DNA from: Proteiniphilum sp.
GTDB taxonomy: Bacteria; Bacteroidota; Bacteroidia; Bacteroidales; Dysgonomonadaceae
Assembly (NCBI GenBank): GCA_012728465.1
Contig: JAAYFB010000106.1
Location: 1 to 6,623 of the forward strand
Length of the DNA stretch: 6,623 nt
Direction: 5' to 3'
Shown here: positions 1 through 6,585 of the stretch, piece by piece
How the letters are laid out: each line of letters starts with the position of its first letter
How positions within the stretch are numbered: position 1 is the stretch's first letter
Notes under the pieces: model-generated
Told to the model about the DNA's origin: nothing
Seen by the model: only the letters and a program-made list of their open reading frames with translations
The model's database searches: none
Program-made: the position numbers and the translations under genes

Positions 1-530
1 CAAATAGCGGAAGAGAATCTACAAGTACAACCAGAAATGCAACAAGCAGTGGTAGAAACAGAGATGCAACAAGCACCTCAAGAGACAACTCTAGGACTAA
101 CAATAGTCAAACCCGCCCAGGTTCATCAAATAGAGAGGCAACAAGCACTTCGGGCACTCGCTCTCAAACAACTAATCAAACAAGAGAAAGCTCTGGCAAT
201 AGAGGCTCAACTTCTACAACACGTCAAACGCAAACAACGAGGGCTACAAGCCAAGGATCGTCAAATAGAAATCAAGGAACTTCTACAAGAACTCAGAGCA
301 CGAACAACAGACAAAATAATGAATCAACCACTCGCACTCAGAGTAGTAGCAATAGGAACTCAAATGTGAGAACCAACAGTTCTTCTAGTAGAGATAATAA
401 TAACAGCTCATCATCTGTTAGATCTTCTCAAAGCTCTTCAAGCAGAAGTAGTGACAGCAAGTCAAATAGTAATACTAGAAGCAGTGACAATAGCAGCAGA
501 AGCAGAAATTCAAGTGGACGAAACAGATAA
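1..530 (+). CDS. 3' end of a protein with a Ser/Thr/Arg/Asn-rich low-complexity tail (5'-truncated)
   Basis: Reading codons from position 3 gives 175 uninterrupted residues ending at TAA 528-530; the start lies before the window. By my count about four fifths of the residues are Ser, Thr, Arg or Asn (Ser alone near 30%). The only aliphatic residues beyond a few Ala are two Val. The part seen has no fold, membrane segment or catalytic motif and is probably disordered. Short words recur loosely, such as ATSTS, GSSNR and GTSTRTQ, and the 10-mer gcaacaagca occurs at 39, 66 and 138. Ser-rich character rises towards the end, where runs of four Ser appear. The frame is chosen because it stays open to a stop 44 nt before a strong terminator. 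Another frame is open only to 369 and uses no TTA/TTG leucine codons, which is odd for this AT-rich DNA, so I read it as a shadow. Basic, Ser-rich tails occur on some Bacteroidota proteins, but I cannot name the gene or its function without the upstream part. Confidence 0.72.
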   Translation, partial: NSGRESTSTTRNATSSGRNRDATSTSRDNSRTNNSQTRPGSSNREATSTSGTRSQTTNQTRESSGNRGSTSTTRQTQTTRATSQGSSNRNQGTSTRTQSTNNRQNNESTTRTQSSSNRNSNVRTNSSSSRDNNNSSSSVRSSQSSSSRSSDSKSNSNTRSSDNSSRSRNSSGRNR

Positions 531-574
531 AGTTAAATTATAGCAGATAAATAAAAGAATGTGTGTTTAATTGA

Positions 575-623
575 AAAGGCCGTTCTCCAAATTAAGGAGA
601 ACGGCCTTTACTTTTTTTATTTG
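575..623 (+). terminator. Intrinsic terminator, probably bidirectional
   Basis: A perfect 14-bp stem (575-588 paired with 596-609, right arm GGAGAACGGCCTTT) encloses a 7-nt loop. On the plus strand it is followed by a T-rich run containing seven consecutive T (612-618), so it ends the Ser-rich gene, whose stop is 44 nt upstream. Read from the minus strand the same stem is followed by TTTTC and an AT-rich stretch, a weaker U tract. It lies about 43 nt past the rny stop, so it probably serves both convergent genes. Confidence 0.93.
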
Positions 624-652
624 TAACGAGAAACTAATCGTTTAGATATTCA

Positions 653-2206
653 CTATTTTGCATAGCTTACAGCTCTTGTTTCTCTAATAACAGTAATCTT
701 AACCTGTCCAGGGTAAGTCATTTCTGTTTGAATCTTCTTAGCTAAGTCTGCTGATAGTGCTTCAGTCTCTTGATCGGTTAGCTTATCAGCACCAACAATA
801 ACACGAAGCTCGCGACCAGCCTGCACTGCATAAGTCTTAATAACACCAGGATAAGAAAGAGCTAAGTTTTCTAAGTCATTCAGTCTCTTCATGTATGCCT
901 CCACTATTTCGTGACGAGCACCTGGTCGAGCACCAGAAATAGCATCACACACCTGAACGATAGGCGCAAGCAATGTTGTCATTTCCATCTCATCATGATG
1001 AGAACCAATAGCATTGCATATATCGGGCTTCTCTTTATACTTCTCTGCAAGCTTCATACCAAGCAACGCGTGTGGAAGTTCTGGCTCATCATCTGGCACT
1101 TTGCCAATATCGTGTAAAAGACCAGCACGCTTTGCTTTCTTAGGATTCAACCCTAGCTCTGAGGCCATAATGGCACACAAGTTAGCCGTTTCACGAGAGT
1201 GTTGCAACAGGTTTTGCCCATATGAAGAACGATACTTCATCTTTCCTATCAAGCGAATAAGCTCAGGATGCATACCATGAATTCCCAAATCTATAACTGT
1301 GCGCTTGCCTGTTTCAACTATCTCGTCATCTATTTGTTTCTTAACTTTAGAAACAACCTCCTCTATTCTAGCTGGATGAATACGTCCATCAGCAACAAGT
1401 TGATGAAGTGCTAGCCTAGCAATTTCTCTACGCACGGGGTCAAAACCAGAGAGTACAATAGCTTCAGGCGTATCATCAACAACAATCTCTACTCCAGTAG
1501 CAGCTTCTAGAGCTCTAATATTTCTCCCTTCGCGACCAATTATGCGACCTTTAACCTCATCAGACTCAATGTGAAATACAGTTATTGAGTTCTCTATAGC
1601 TGTTTCGGTAGCAACACGCTGAATAGATTGTATCACAATCTTTTTTGCTTCTCTGTTAGCATTAAACTTGGCCTCTTCGATAATCTCTGTAACATATGAC
1701 TGAGCATCAACCTTTGCCTCGTCCTTAATTGTTTCTACAAGACGCTCTTTAGCATCTTCGGCAGAGAGACCAGATATCTCTTCAAGCTGCTTCACAGACT
1801 TTTGATATAACTGCTCAATAGCATCATTTTTTACTGCAAAAATCTCTTTCTCTTTTTCAAGGTTTTCACGTGTACTGTCAAGCTTGCTACGAGTACTGTC
1901 AATCTCACTAATCTTTTTGTTCAACTCCTCTTGGCGTTGTGTTAAGCTCATCTCACGTTGCTTCAATCTATTTTCACTTACTTGCAATCTAGAGCTTCTC
2001 TGATTAGCCTGCTTTTCAAGTTCTGCTTTCATCGTAAGAGCCTCCTCTTTGGCCTCAAGCAGTTTGTTTTTCTTTATAACTTCGGCATCTTTCTCAGCAT
2101 CACTCAATATATTTTGAGCTTTTGAGTTTGCCATCTTACCAGTTACATACCAAGCCGCCACAGCTCCGATAAGTAATCCGACAATAATTCCTATAACTAT
2201 TCCCAT
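653..2206 (-). CDS. rny: Ribonuclease Y (membrane-anchored endoribonuclease)
   Basis: RNase Y makes the initiating endonucleolytic cuts in mRNA decay at the inner face of the cytoplasmic membrane. The 517 residues show the full family order. Residues 2-22 form an N-terminal membrane anchor. A long charged coiled coil follows (about 25-190). A KH domain (about 207-275) carries the [10 protein letters not shown] loop at 220-229. The HD domain has H336 (LQHSRE), the H365-D366 pair in LLHDIGK, H379, H403-H404 and D421 in [16 protein letters not shown]. The C-terminal domain runs to about 517. Length is normal for the family, and no motif is missing. The ATG at 2206 is kept because the membrane segment begins immediately after it. 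There is no Shine-Dalgarno sequence; the upstream bases are nearly all A/T, as is usual in Bacteroidota. The gene follows zapA on the same strand but is separated from it by 213 bp and an intrinsic terminator. A small hairpin with a 6-bp stem (2249-2254 with 2261-2266) lies in its leader. No convincing promoter was found: TAGTTTCG at 2251-2244 deviates by one base and lacks a good -33 element. Confidence 0.97.
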   Translation of the reverse strand: MGIVIGIIVGLLIGAVAAWYVTGKMANSKAQNILSDAEKDAEVIKKNKLLEAKEEALTMKAELEKQANQRSSRLQVSENRLKQREMSLTQRQEELNKKISEIDSTRSKLDSTRENLEKEKEIFAVKNDAIEQLYQKSVKQLEEISGLSAEDAKERLVETIKDEAKVDAQSYVTEIIEEAKFNANREAKKIVIQSIQRVATETAIENSITVFHIESDEVKGRIIGREGRNIRALEAATGVEIVVDDTPEAIVLSGFDPVRREIARLALHQLVADGRIHPARIEEVVSKVKKQIDDEIVETGKRTVIDLGIHGMHPELIRLIGKMKYRSSYGQNLLQHSRETANLCAIMASELGLNPKKAKRAGLLHDIGKVPDDEPELPHALLGMKLAEKYKEKPDICNAIGSHHDEMEMTTLLAPIVQVCDAISGARPGARHEIVEAYMKRLNDLENLALSYPGVIKTYAVQAGRELRVIVGADKLTDQETEALSADLAKKIQTEMTYPGQVKITVIRETRAVSYAK

Positions 2207-2331
2207 ATTTATTATTTTAAAAAGTAATTATATAATATCCCTCGAAACTATGTGAAACAACACATAAAAATGAATTATATATATCAAGAGATAATTATTT
2301 CAGTTCCATAATTGTGTAATTGTTATTGTAC

Positions 2332-2375
2332 AAAAAAAGCACTCTAGCAGACGAAAAATCATCTACATAAAGTGC
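2332..2375 (-). terminator. Intrinsic terminator downstream of zapA
   Basis: On the minus strand the arm starting GCACTTTA at 2375 pairs with the arm ending TAGAGTGC at 2339. This gives two 8-bp helices separated by one bulged T, with a TTTT loop and a few G-T pairs. Seven T follow directly (2338-2332). This is a textbook rho-independent terminator, 44 nt after the zapA stop, and it separates zapA from rny on the same strand. Confidence 0.88.
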
Positions 2376-2419
2376 GAAACGGCATAGTGACATAGACTAA
2401 TTGGTATAATCTATAATTA

Positions 2420-2716
2420 TTATTTCAGATAATTATTAAGTTCCTCTATCAGTGAGCCAATAGTATTCTCGTAGGGGCGCGGATCAATCTTATTATACTC
2501 TGTATAACTCTCACCTAGCACCTGAATAGCAGACATAATCAGTAAATCGATTGTAGATAATTCGGGATTATCGCCATAACTAATTTTATATCGGTTCAAT
2601 TTATCATCAAGGACTTTGGCAGCCTTTCGGTAAACTTCCTCTTCCGAACGGTTAATTCTAAGTGGAAACACGCGGCCGTCAACCCTCAATGTTATCAATA
2701 ATTTATCGTCGCTCAT
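2420..2716 (-). CDS. zapA: Cell division protein ZapA-like
   Basis: ZapA is a small cytosolic protein that binds FtsZ and bundles its filaments at the division ring. The 98 residues fit the family in length and layout. An N-terminal strand-turn-strand (about 5-21, with the ITLRVDGRVFPLRI pattern) is followed by a first helix (24-45), a long amphipathic helix suited to a coiled-coil dimer (about 53-76, STIDLLIMSAIQVLGESY), and a short C-terminal helix (84-97). The ATG at 2716 starts 19 nt after the stop of the coiled-coil gene upstream, with no promoter-like spacer, so the two genes are almost certainly co-transcribed. The stop is followed by a strong terminator and then rny. The fold pattern and the position ahead of rny support the assignment; individual FtsZ-contact residues cannot be judged from sequence alone. 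Confidence 0.88.
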   Translation of the reverse strand: MSDDKLLITLRVDGRVFPLRINRSEEEVYRKAAKVLDDKLNRYKISYGDNPELSTIDLLIMSAIQVLGESYTEYNKIDPRPYENTIGSLIEELNNYLK

Positions 2717-2735
2717 AGCATAAATTGTTTATAGT

Positions 2736-3029
2736 TTATATATTCAGCAAATTTATGCACTTATCAACCTCTCGCACTAATCTAGATAGCTGTTCTTTGG
2801 CCACATCCACATCCACTGATGCGGCAGTAATAGTTCGGGCCACTTTTAAGCTATCATACTTTTTTGTCAACTGCTCAAGCTGCTGCTCCTTCATTTTCAA
2901 TTGTGCCATAGTGGCATCAAGCTTAGTTTGTAGCAGTTCATTTTCCCCTCTTAATGTATCGCATAAGAACATTACTTGCCTTACACGAAACTCAAGATCA
3001 TTCAGCAACTTTTTTTTATCGTCAGCCAT
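2736..3029 (-). CDS. Uncharacterised coiled-coil protein encoded directly upstream of zapA
   Basis: This is a 97-residue protein with no signal peptide or membrane segment. Residues 3-65 are rich in Lys, Glu, Leu and Gln with heptad-like spacing of hydrophobic residues, suggesting one long coiled coil. The C-terminus after residue 75 forms a separate helical patch containing LSRLVREVDKCINLLN. I chose the ATG at 3029 (MADDKKK). An upstream in-frame TTG at 3050 would add seven residues, but it overlaps the -7 promoter element. The gene is the first of a two-gene unit with zapA (19 nt apart) under a strong promoter 19 nt upstream of the start. From memory, small coiled-coil proteins with a similar ending precede zapA in other Bacteroidales. 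The context suggests a division-ring partner comparable in shape to ZapB, but that is inference; no ZapB signature can be claimed. Confidence 0.85.
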   Translation of the reverse strand: MADDKKKLLNDLEFRVRQVMFLCDTLRGENELLQTKLDATMAQLKMKEQQLEQLTKKYDSLKVARTITAASVDVDVAKEQLSRLVREVDKCINLLNI

Positions 3030-3047
3030 AAATAACAAAAACTCACG

Positions 3048-3078
3048 CAAATATAGTCATTGCTTATATTTTTCACAA
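3048..3078 (-). promoter_or_regulatory. Bacteroidota-type sigma promoter for the coiled-coil/zapA unit
   Basis: The minus strand carries TATATTTG at 3055-3048, an exact match to the phylum -7 consensus TAnnTTTG. A TTG -33 element at 3078-3076 lies 20 nt upstream, which is the usual spacing. Transcription would begin roughly at 3040, leaving a leader of about 10-15 nt before the ATG at 3029. This is the best promoter in the window. Confidence 0.8.
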
Positions 3079-3120
3079 CTTTTTGCAAGCTATTCTTCGT
3101 TATTACATGCAAATAATTTC

Positions 3121-3156
3121 TTTTGTATATTTATCTATTGAGAATTTGTATATTTG
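3121..3156 (+). promoter_or_regulatory. Candidate promoter for the B3/B4 gene
   Basis: TATATTTG at 3149-3156 matches the Bacteroidota -7 consensus exactly. The nearest -33 candidate is TTTTG at 3121-3125, with a 23-nt spacer, slightly longer than the usual 19-21. The implied transcript start near 3163 leaves a leader of about 54 nt before the ATG at 3217. It stands back to back with the zapA-unit promoter; the two core promoters do not overlap. Confidence 0.5.
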
Positions 3157-3216
3157 AGATTTAAATATAATTTGACTACACAGATTTGAACTGTAAGGTA
3201 ATTTTTCGAGTTAGAG

Positions 3217-3879
3217 ATGATAAAGATAAGTATCAGCAACGATATATTAGATGTGTGCCCACATTTTAGCTTTAAAGCGATTGAATGCAATGTAATTAAT
3301 AGCAAATCAAACAACAATCTATGGGAAGAGATTGAAATATATTCTAAAGAGATTACGAGCAAATACAAAATTAGCGACATCAACAAACGCCCTACCATAC
3401 TAGCAACTAGGCAAGCATATAAGGCTTTGGGCAAAGACCCAAATAGATACCGACCATCAGCCGAGGCATTATGCAGAAGAATTGTAAAGGGGATGCCCCT
3501 TTACAAGATTGATACTTTGGTAGATTTAATCAATCTTGTATCAATTAAATCAGGATATTCCATTGGTGGATTTGATGCTGACAAAATAGTAGGAAGCCTC
3601 TCACTAGGAGTAGGCAAAACGGGTGAGCGATTTGAAGCAATTGGACGCGGTCAGCTTAACATAGAAGGGCTGCCTGTATATCGAGACAACATTGGAGGCA
3701 TTGGCACTCCAAGCAGTGATGAAGAGAGAACCAAGATAACTGCTAACACCTCTCACTTATTAATAATAATAAATGGTTACTCGGGCACAGATGGATTATC
3801 AGAGACATCTAATTTTGCAATAGAGCTACTGAAAAAGTATGCTGAAGCTACAGAAATAGCGGTGCAAACAATCGAATAA
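3217..3879 (+). CDS. B3/B4 tRNA-binding/editing domain protein (free-standing, COG3382-like)
   Basis: This 220-residue cytosolic protein matches the B3/B4 domain of the phenylalanyl-tRNA synthetase beta subunit, which hydrolyses mischarged Tyr-tRNA(Phe). It is encoded here on its own, without the rest of PheT. The family motifs are clear. Residues 64-89 contain TRQAYKALGKDPNRYRPSAE and the following LCRRI. Residues 95-124 contain LYKIDTLVDLINLVSI, then the SIGGFDADKI segment. Residues 158-172 contain the conserved Gly-rich and SDEER segment before a final beta-alpha unit. Length is typical of stand-alone members. A role in clearing mischarged aminoacyl-tRNA in trans is inferred from the domain; the substrate is unknown. 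The ATG at 3217 lacks a strong ribosome-binding site. It is monocistronic: the neighbour on the left is divergent and the one on the right is convergent, 34 bp away. Two overlapping perfect inverted repeats lie within codons 89-108 and are listed separately. Confidence 0.88.
   Translation: MIKISISNDILDVCPHFSFKAIECNVINSKSNNNLWEEIEIYSKEITSKYKISDINKRPTILATRQAYKALGKDPNRYRPSAEALCRRIVKGMPLYKIDTLVDLINLVSIKSGYSIGGFDADKIVGSLSLGVGKTGERFEAIGRGQLNIEGLPVYRDNIGGIGTPSSDEERTKITANTSHLLIIINGYSGTDGLSETSNFAIELLKKYAEATEIAVQTIE
3482..3540 (+). repeat. Two overlapping perfect inverted repeats inside the B3/B4 gene
   Basis: Hairpin A pairs TTGTAAAGGGG (3482-3492) with CCCCTTTACAA (3496-3506) around a 3-nt ATG loop: 11 bp with no mismatch. 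Hairpin B pairs TACAAGATTGAT (3502-3513) with ATCAATCTTGTA (3529-3540) around a 15-nt loop: 12 bp with no mismatch. The two share 3502-3506, so the full forms exclude each other. They fall in codons 89-108, which encode a conserved motif. There is no T tract after either, so neither is a terminator. Confidence 0.7.
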
Positions 3880-3913
3880 AATTCTCATCGAAATTAAATT
3901 GATATTCTCTTTT

Positions 3914-6334
3914 TTAGTGACTAGTTCCTTCAAATAGATCACGATTATCCCTTGTCTGCTCTTGACTTCTTTTGTAGTTATTGAAAGTATAGCTTACAGA
4001 CAATGTAATCTCTGGATAACGAGGTCTGATATGAGTAAACGATGACAAGTCGGCTGTCGTAATTTCATTTCTATAGCTAGCCGAATTAAATATATTACGA
4101 AACGATAACGTTGCCTGCAAATTGGGATTATACACTTGTTGTCTGACGGCTAGGTTTACAAACCAAAACGACTCGGAGCGACCTTGCGTAGTGACGGAGG
4201 GACCCACAAAGTTCCCGTCTATCTGAATGCGAGTATTTTTATGAACACGAAAAAGATTATTAAGTGTAAAATCATAGTTTGCGCTAGTCTCCTTTTTGCC
4301 ACCAGCTTGCAAATCATTAATAACTTTATAGTAGTAAACGTTACCATTGAGGCTAAGCTCCCACCACTTTTTAAGTTTCAACTGAGTATTCAACTCAAGG
4401 CCTAGCGAGTAATCATTTCCCACGTTGGCCATAGAGTCCAACGTGACACCTGCCTCGTATGGAATACGAAGTCGCTCTATTTTATCTTTACGCGAACGAT
4501 AGAACACTGTAGATTGAAACACATTTTCTCCTAAATTCTTTTTATACATTAATTCAAAAGAATTTATATACTCAGGTCGAATATCAGCATTACCAATTTG
4601 AGCAGTATAATAATCTTTGTACGTAATATATGGCTCCATATAGAAAAGTTGAGGGCGATTGGTGCGGTATGAATAAGCTAGAGTGAGGTTCTGCTCTTTT
4701 GGCATATTATATCCCACGTGTACTGATGGAAAAAGCTCGAAACGATTTACAGTTCGGTTTGACCCTTCTATGGAGCTACGTAGAACTCGATGAGTGTGTT
4801 CGCCCCTAATGCCTACTTGTGCATCAAAGTTTTTATAGCTATCAGATCCAATCAAGTAAGTAGAATGTATCCCTCGCTGAAAATAGAATGTATTATAGAT
4901 ATCTTCGCGCCAATAAAACTCCTGCTTTACTGGATTCCAAAACTGCATACTATAATCACCATCTTCAAGATATGAGAAATATTGATATCCTCCTTCAAAT
5001 TTTCCTGTTTCGCTATAGGGCAATGTATAATCTATATTAGCTTGCGTGGTCCAACGTATTTCAGCTTCCCATGCACGATGACCTTGCTCGCGTTGGTTAT
5101 TTTGGTTAAAAAGATCGCTTTCGAAATATTCCAAAGCACCACCTTCATATCCTAGCATAAAACTCCCTGTGAGCTCGTGCCCTTTATCATTAAACTTATG
5201 ATCAAAGCCTATCTTGCCTGAGTTTACAGTCGAGTGCAAGTCATAATTATCTATACTATTATAATTATTTGATATAGGCTCCTCATTTTCCTCCGAGATG
5301 GTCTCCGAGTAGGCCAATTTACCTATCCTAGTAATTTTGTTGTGCACAATCTCTAGCTCTGCACTTACAGATGTTTTAGGAGAAATGGCATAGCCAACTC
5401 CGCCCTTCAATCCATAATGATAATTCTTGCTTCTTCGAGGGCCATCGGAAATTGAAGTGGTCGTCAGGCCATCTACAATCGTCTTTTTTTGTTGATGGAA
5501 ATCACTTTCTCGTATAGGTTGATTCCAATGCCCTGCTAGGTGCCATTGTAGTTTATTATGTTGTTGCGACAACATAAAGTCGGCACCATTAGACAAAGTA
5601 GAGCTACCATAAATATTGGCTATTCCATTAATACCTTTCTGACTTTTTGTTTTAGTGATAATATTAATCATGCCAACCTCACCATCTGTGTCATATCGAG
5701 CAGAGGGAGTAGTTATTATCTCTATATTTTCAATCTGCCCAGCTGGGATTTGCTGCAAAGCCTGAGAGCCCGAATAAAAACTTGGCTTTCCATCTATATA
5801 AACTCTGAAGCCACTGCTACCCCTAAATGTTACTTCACCATCAACTCCCACTCGTATAGATGGTGTATTTTCAAGAATGTCAACAGCGGTGCCTCCACTT
5901 CCCATCAAATTGTTTGATGCATCTATAATCCTTTTATCCAATTTGTAGATTACCTGTCTTCGAGACGCTTCAACAACCACTTCCGCTAAACCTATCTCCA
6001 AAGGCTGTAGTTTCACAACACCAATATTAAAAGTAGGAGTAGAGGAATTTATTATGATAGGCTCGTGTGTAAATATATCGTAGCCAATTAGTCGTATCAT
6101 AAGTGAATACTCCCCCGCATCTATGTTGGCAAATCTAAATTGTCCATTTGATTCTGATGAAATGTTATCAATAACTGTTTTCGTTTCTTTATCCAATAAA
6201 ATAACATCAGCATATTCCACAGGCTTACCAGTGACTATATCTTCAACGGAGCCACTAATTTGTGCTGTTGCAGTAGTGATAACAGCTGAACATAACAAGA
6301 GAATAATAGTTGCGAGAATATGAGTACGTTTCAT
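3914..6334 (-). CDS. Outer-membrane beta-barrel protein, TonB-receptor-like (OMP_b-brl_3 type)
   Basis: This 806-residue protein is built like the Bacteroidota outer-membrane beta-barrel family. It has a signal peptide (about 1-24, hydrophobic core ILATIILLLCSAVI, likely cut at ATA|Q). Residues 25-112 form a carboxypeptidase-regulatory-like Ig domain (ISGSVEDIVTGKPVEYADV at 26-44). Residues 115-230 form a plug-like domain with VDILENTPSIRV, the VYIDGKP turn and IENIEIITTPSARYD. From about 240 onward there is a long barrel with alternating aromatic and polar strands. The final strand (about 776-787, ITLSVSYTFNNY) is followed by a 19-residue hydrophilic tail. Length is normal for the family. 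It probably sits in the outer membrane; whether it imports a ligand through TonB is uncertain, and nothing here indicates a substrate. There is no SusD-like partner. The ATG at 6334 is fixed by the signal peptide. The 3' end converges on the B3/B4 gene 34 bp away, without an obvious terminator between them. Confidence 0.9.
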   Translation of the reverse strand: MKRTHILATIILLLCSAVITTATAQISGSVEDIVTGKPVEYADVILLDKETKTVIDNISSESNGQFRFANIDAGEYSLMIRLIGYDIFTHEPIIINSSTPTFNIGVVKLQPLEIGLAEVVVEASRRQVIYKLDKRIIDASNNLMGSGGTAVDILENTPSIRVGVDGEVTFRGSSGFRVYIDGKPSFYSGSQALQQIPAGQIENIEIITTPSARYDTDGEVGMINIITKTKSQKGINGIANIYGSSTLSNGADFMLSQQHNKLQWHLAGHWNQPIRESDFHQQKKTIVDGLTTTSISDGPRRSKNYHYGLKGGVGYAISPKTSVSAELEIVHNKITRIGKLAYSETISEENEEPISNNYNSIDNYDLHSTVNSGKIGFDHKFNDKGHELTGSFMLGYEGGALEYFESDLFNQNNQREQGHRAWEAEIRWTTQANIDYTLPYSETGKFEGGYQYFSYLEDGDYSMQFWNPVKQEFYWREDIYNTFYFQRGIHSTYLIGSDSYKNFDAQVGIRGEHTHRVLRSSIEGSNRTVNRFELFPSVHVGYNMPKEQNLTLAYSYRTNRPQLFYMEPYITYKDYYTAQIGNADIRPEYINSFELMYKKNLGENVFQSTVFYRSRKDKIERLRIPYEAGVTLDSMANVGNDYSLGLELNTQLKLKKWWELSLNGNVYYYKVINDLQAGGKKETSANYDFTLNNLFRVHKNTRIQIDGNFVGPSVTTQGRSESFWFVNLAVRQQVYNPNLQATLSFRNIFNSASYRNEITTADLSSFTHIRPRYPEITLSVSYTFNNYKRSQEQTRDNRDLFEGTSH

Positions 6335-6477
6335 ATCAAAAATGTTTAATACATAAAAGTGAAATAATAACAGATGTAGATAAATCTATTCTTTTGCATC
6401 ATATGCTTTGTCAGTTATACAACAAGTTGTGTCTGCTATTTTGATCTTATGTATCGTGTTTTAAAAAGATTGAGGTA

Positions 6478-6512
6478 CAAATATAGTTAATAATTCGACA
6501 ATAAAAGTTCAA
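6478..6512 (-). promoter_or_regulatory. Candidate promoter for the outer-membrane barrel gene
   Basis: The minus strand has TATATTTG at 6485-6478, an exact TAnnTTTG match. The -33 part is uncertain: a TTG at 6512-6510 is 24 nt away, longer than usual, and a TTTT at 6506-6503 is closer to standard spacing. No other -7 match occurs between here and the start codon at 6334, so the leader would be about 135 nt. That leader contains a short inverted repeat, ACAAC-2-GTTGT (6419-6430). I see no known riboswitch. Confidence 0.45.
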
Positions 6513-6585
6513 CTAAAATACGAACATACTCTACCGAGCATTTATGTTGCTATAATCCTCATGGCTTGGATACTTATGTAATCAA

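Noticed and set aside
2207..2419. A 6S RNA between zapA and rny, by analogy with the zapA-ssrS order in gammaproteobacteria
   Set aside because: The gap is only 213 bp and is cut by the terminator at 2332-2375. Neither remaining part has room for, or shows, the long rod with a large central bubble expected of 6S RNA.
2748..2755. TAAATTTG on the minus strand just before zapA, as an internal promoter
   Set aside because: It matches the -7 consensus but has no -33 element at suitable spacing and lies in the coding end of the upstream gene. AT-rich DNA produces such matches by chance.
3030..3050. TTG at 3050 as the start of the coiled-coil protein
   Set aside because: The ATG at 3029 gives a natural MADDKKK start. 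The TTG codon overlaps the -7 element of the promoter, so it would not be in the transcript.
3880..3913. A terminator between the convergent B3/B4 and barrel genes
   Set aside because: There is a T-rich run (TTCTCTTTTTT), but only a 4-bp imperfect stem could be drawn before it.
3914..6334. A SusC/SusD-type polysaccharide utilisation locus
   Set aside because: The barrel protein is about 800 residues, shorter than typical SusC. No SusD-like lipoprotein or glycan-degrading enzyme is next to it.
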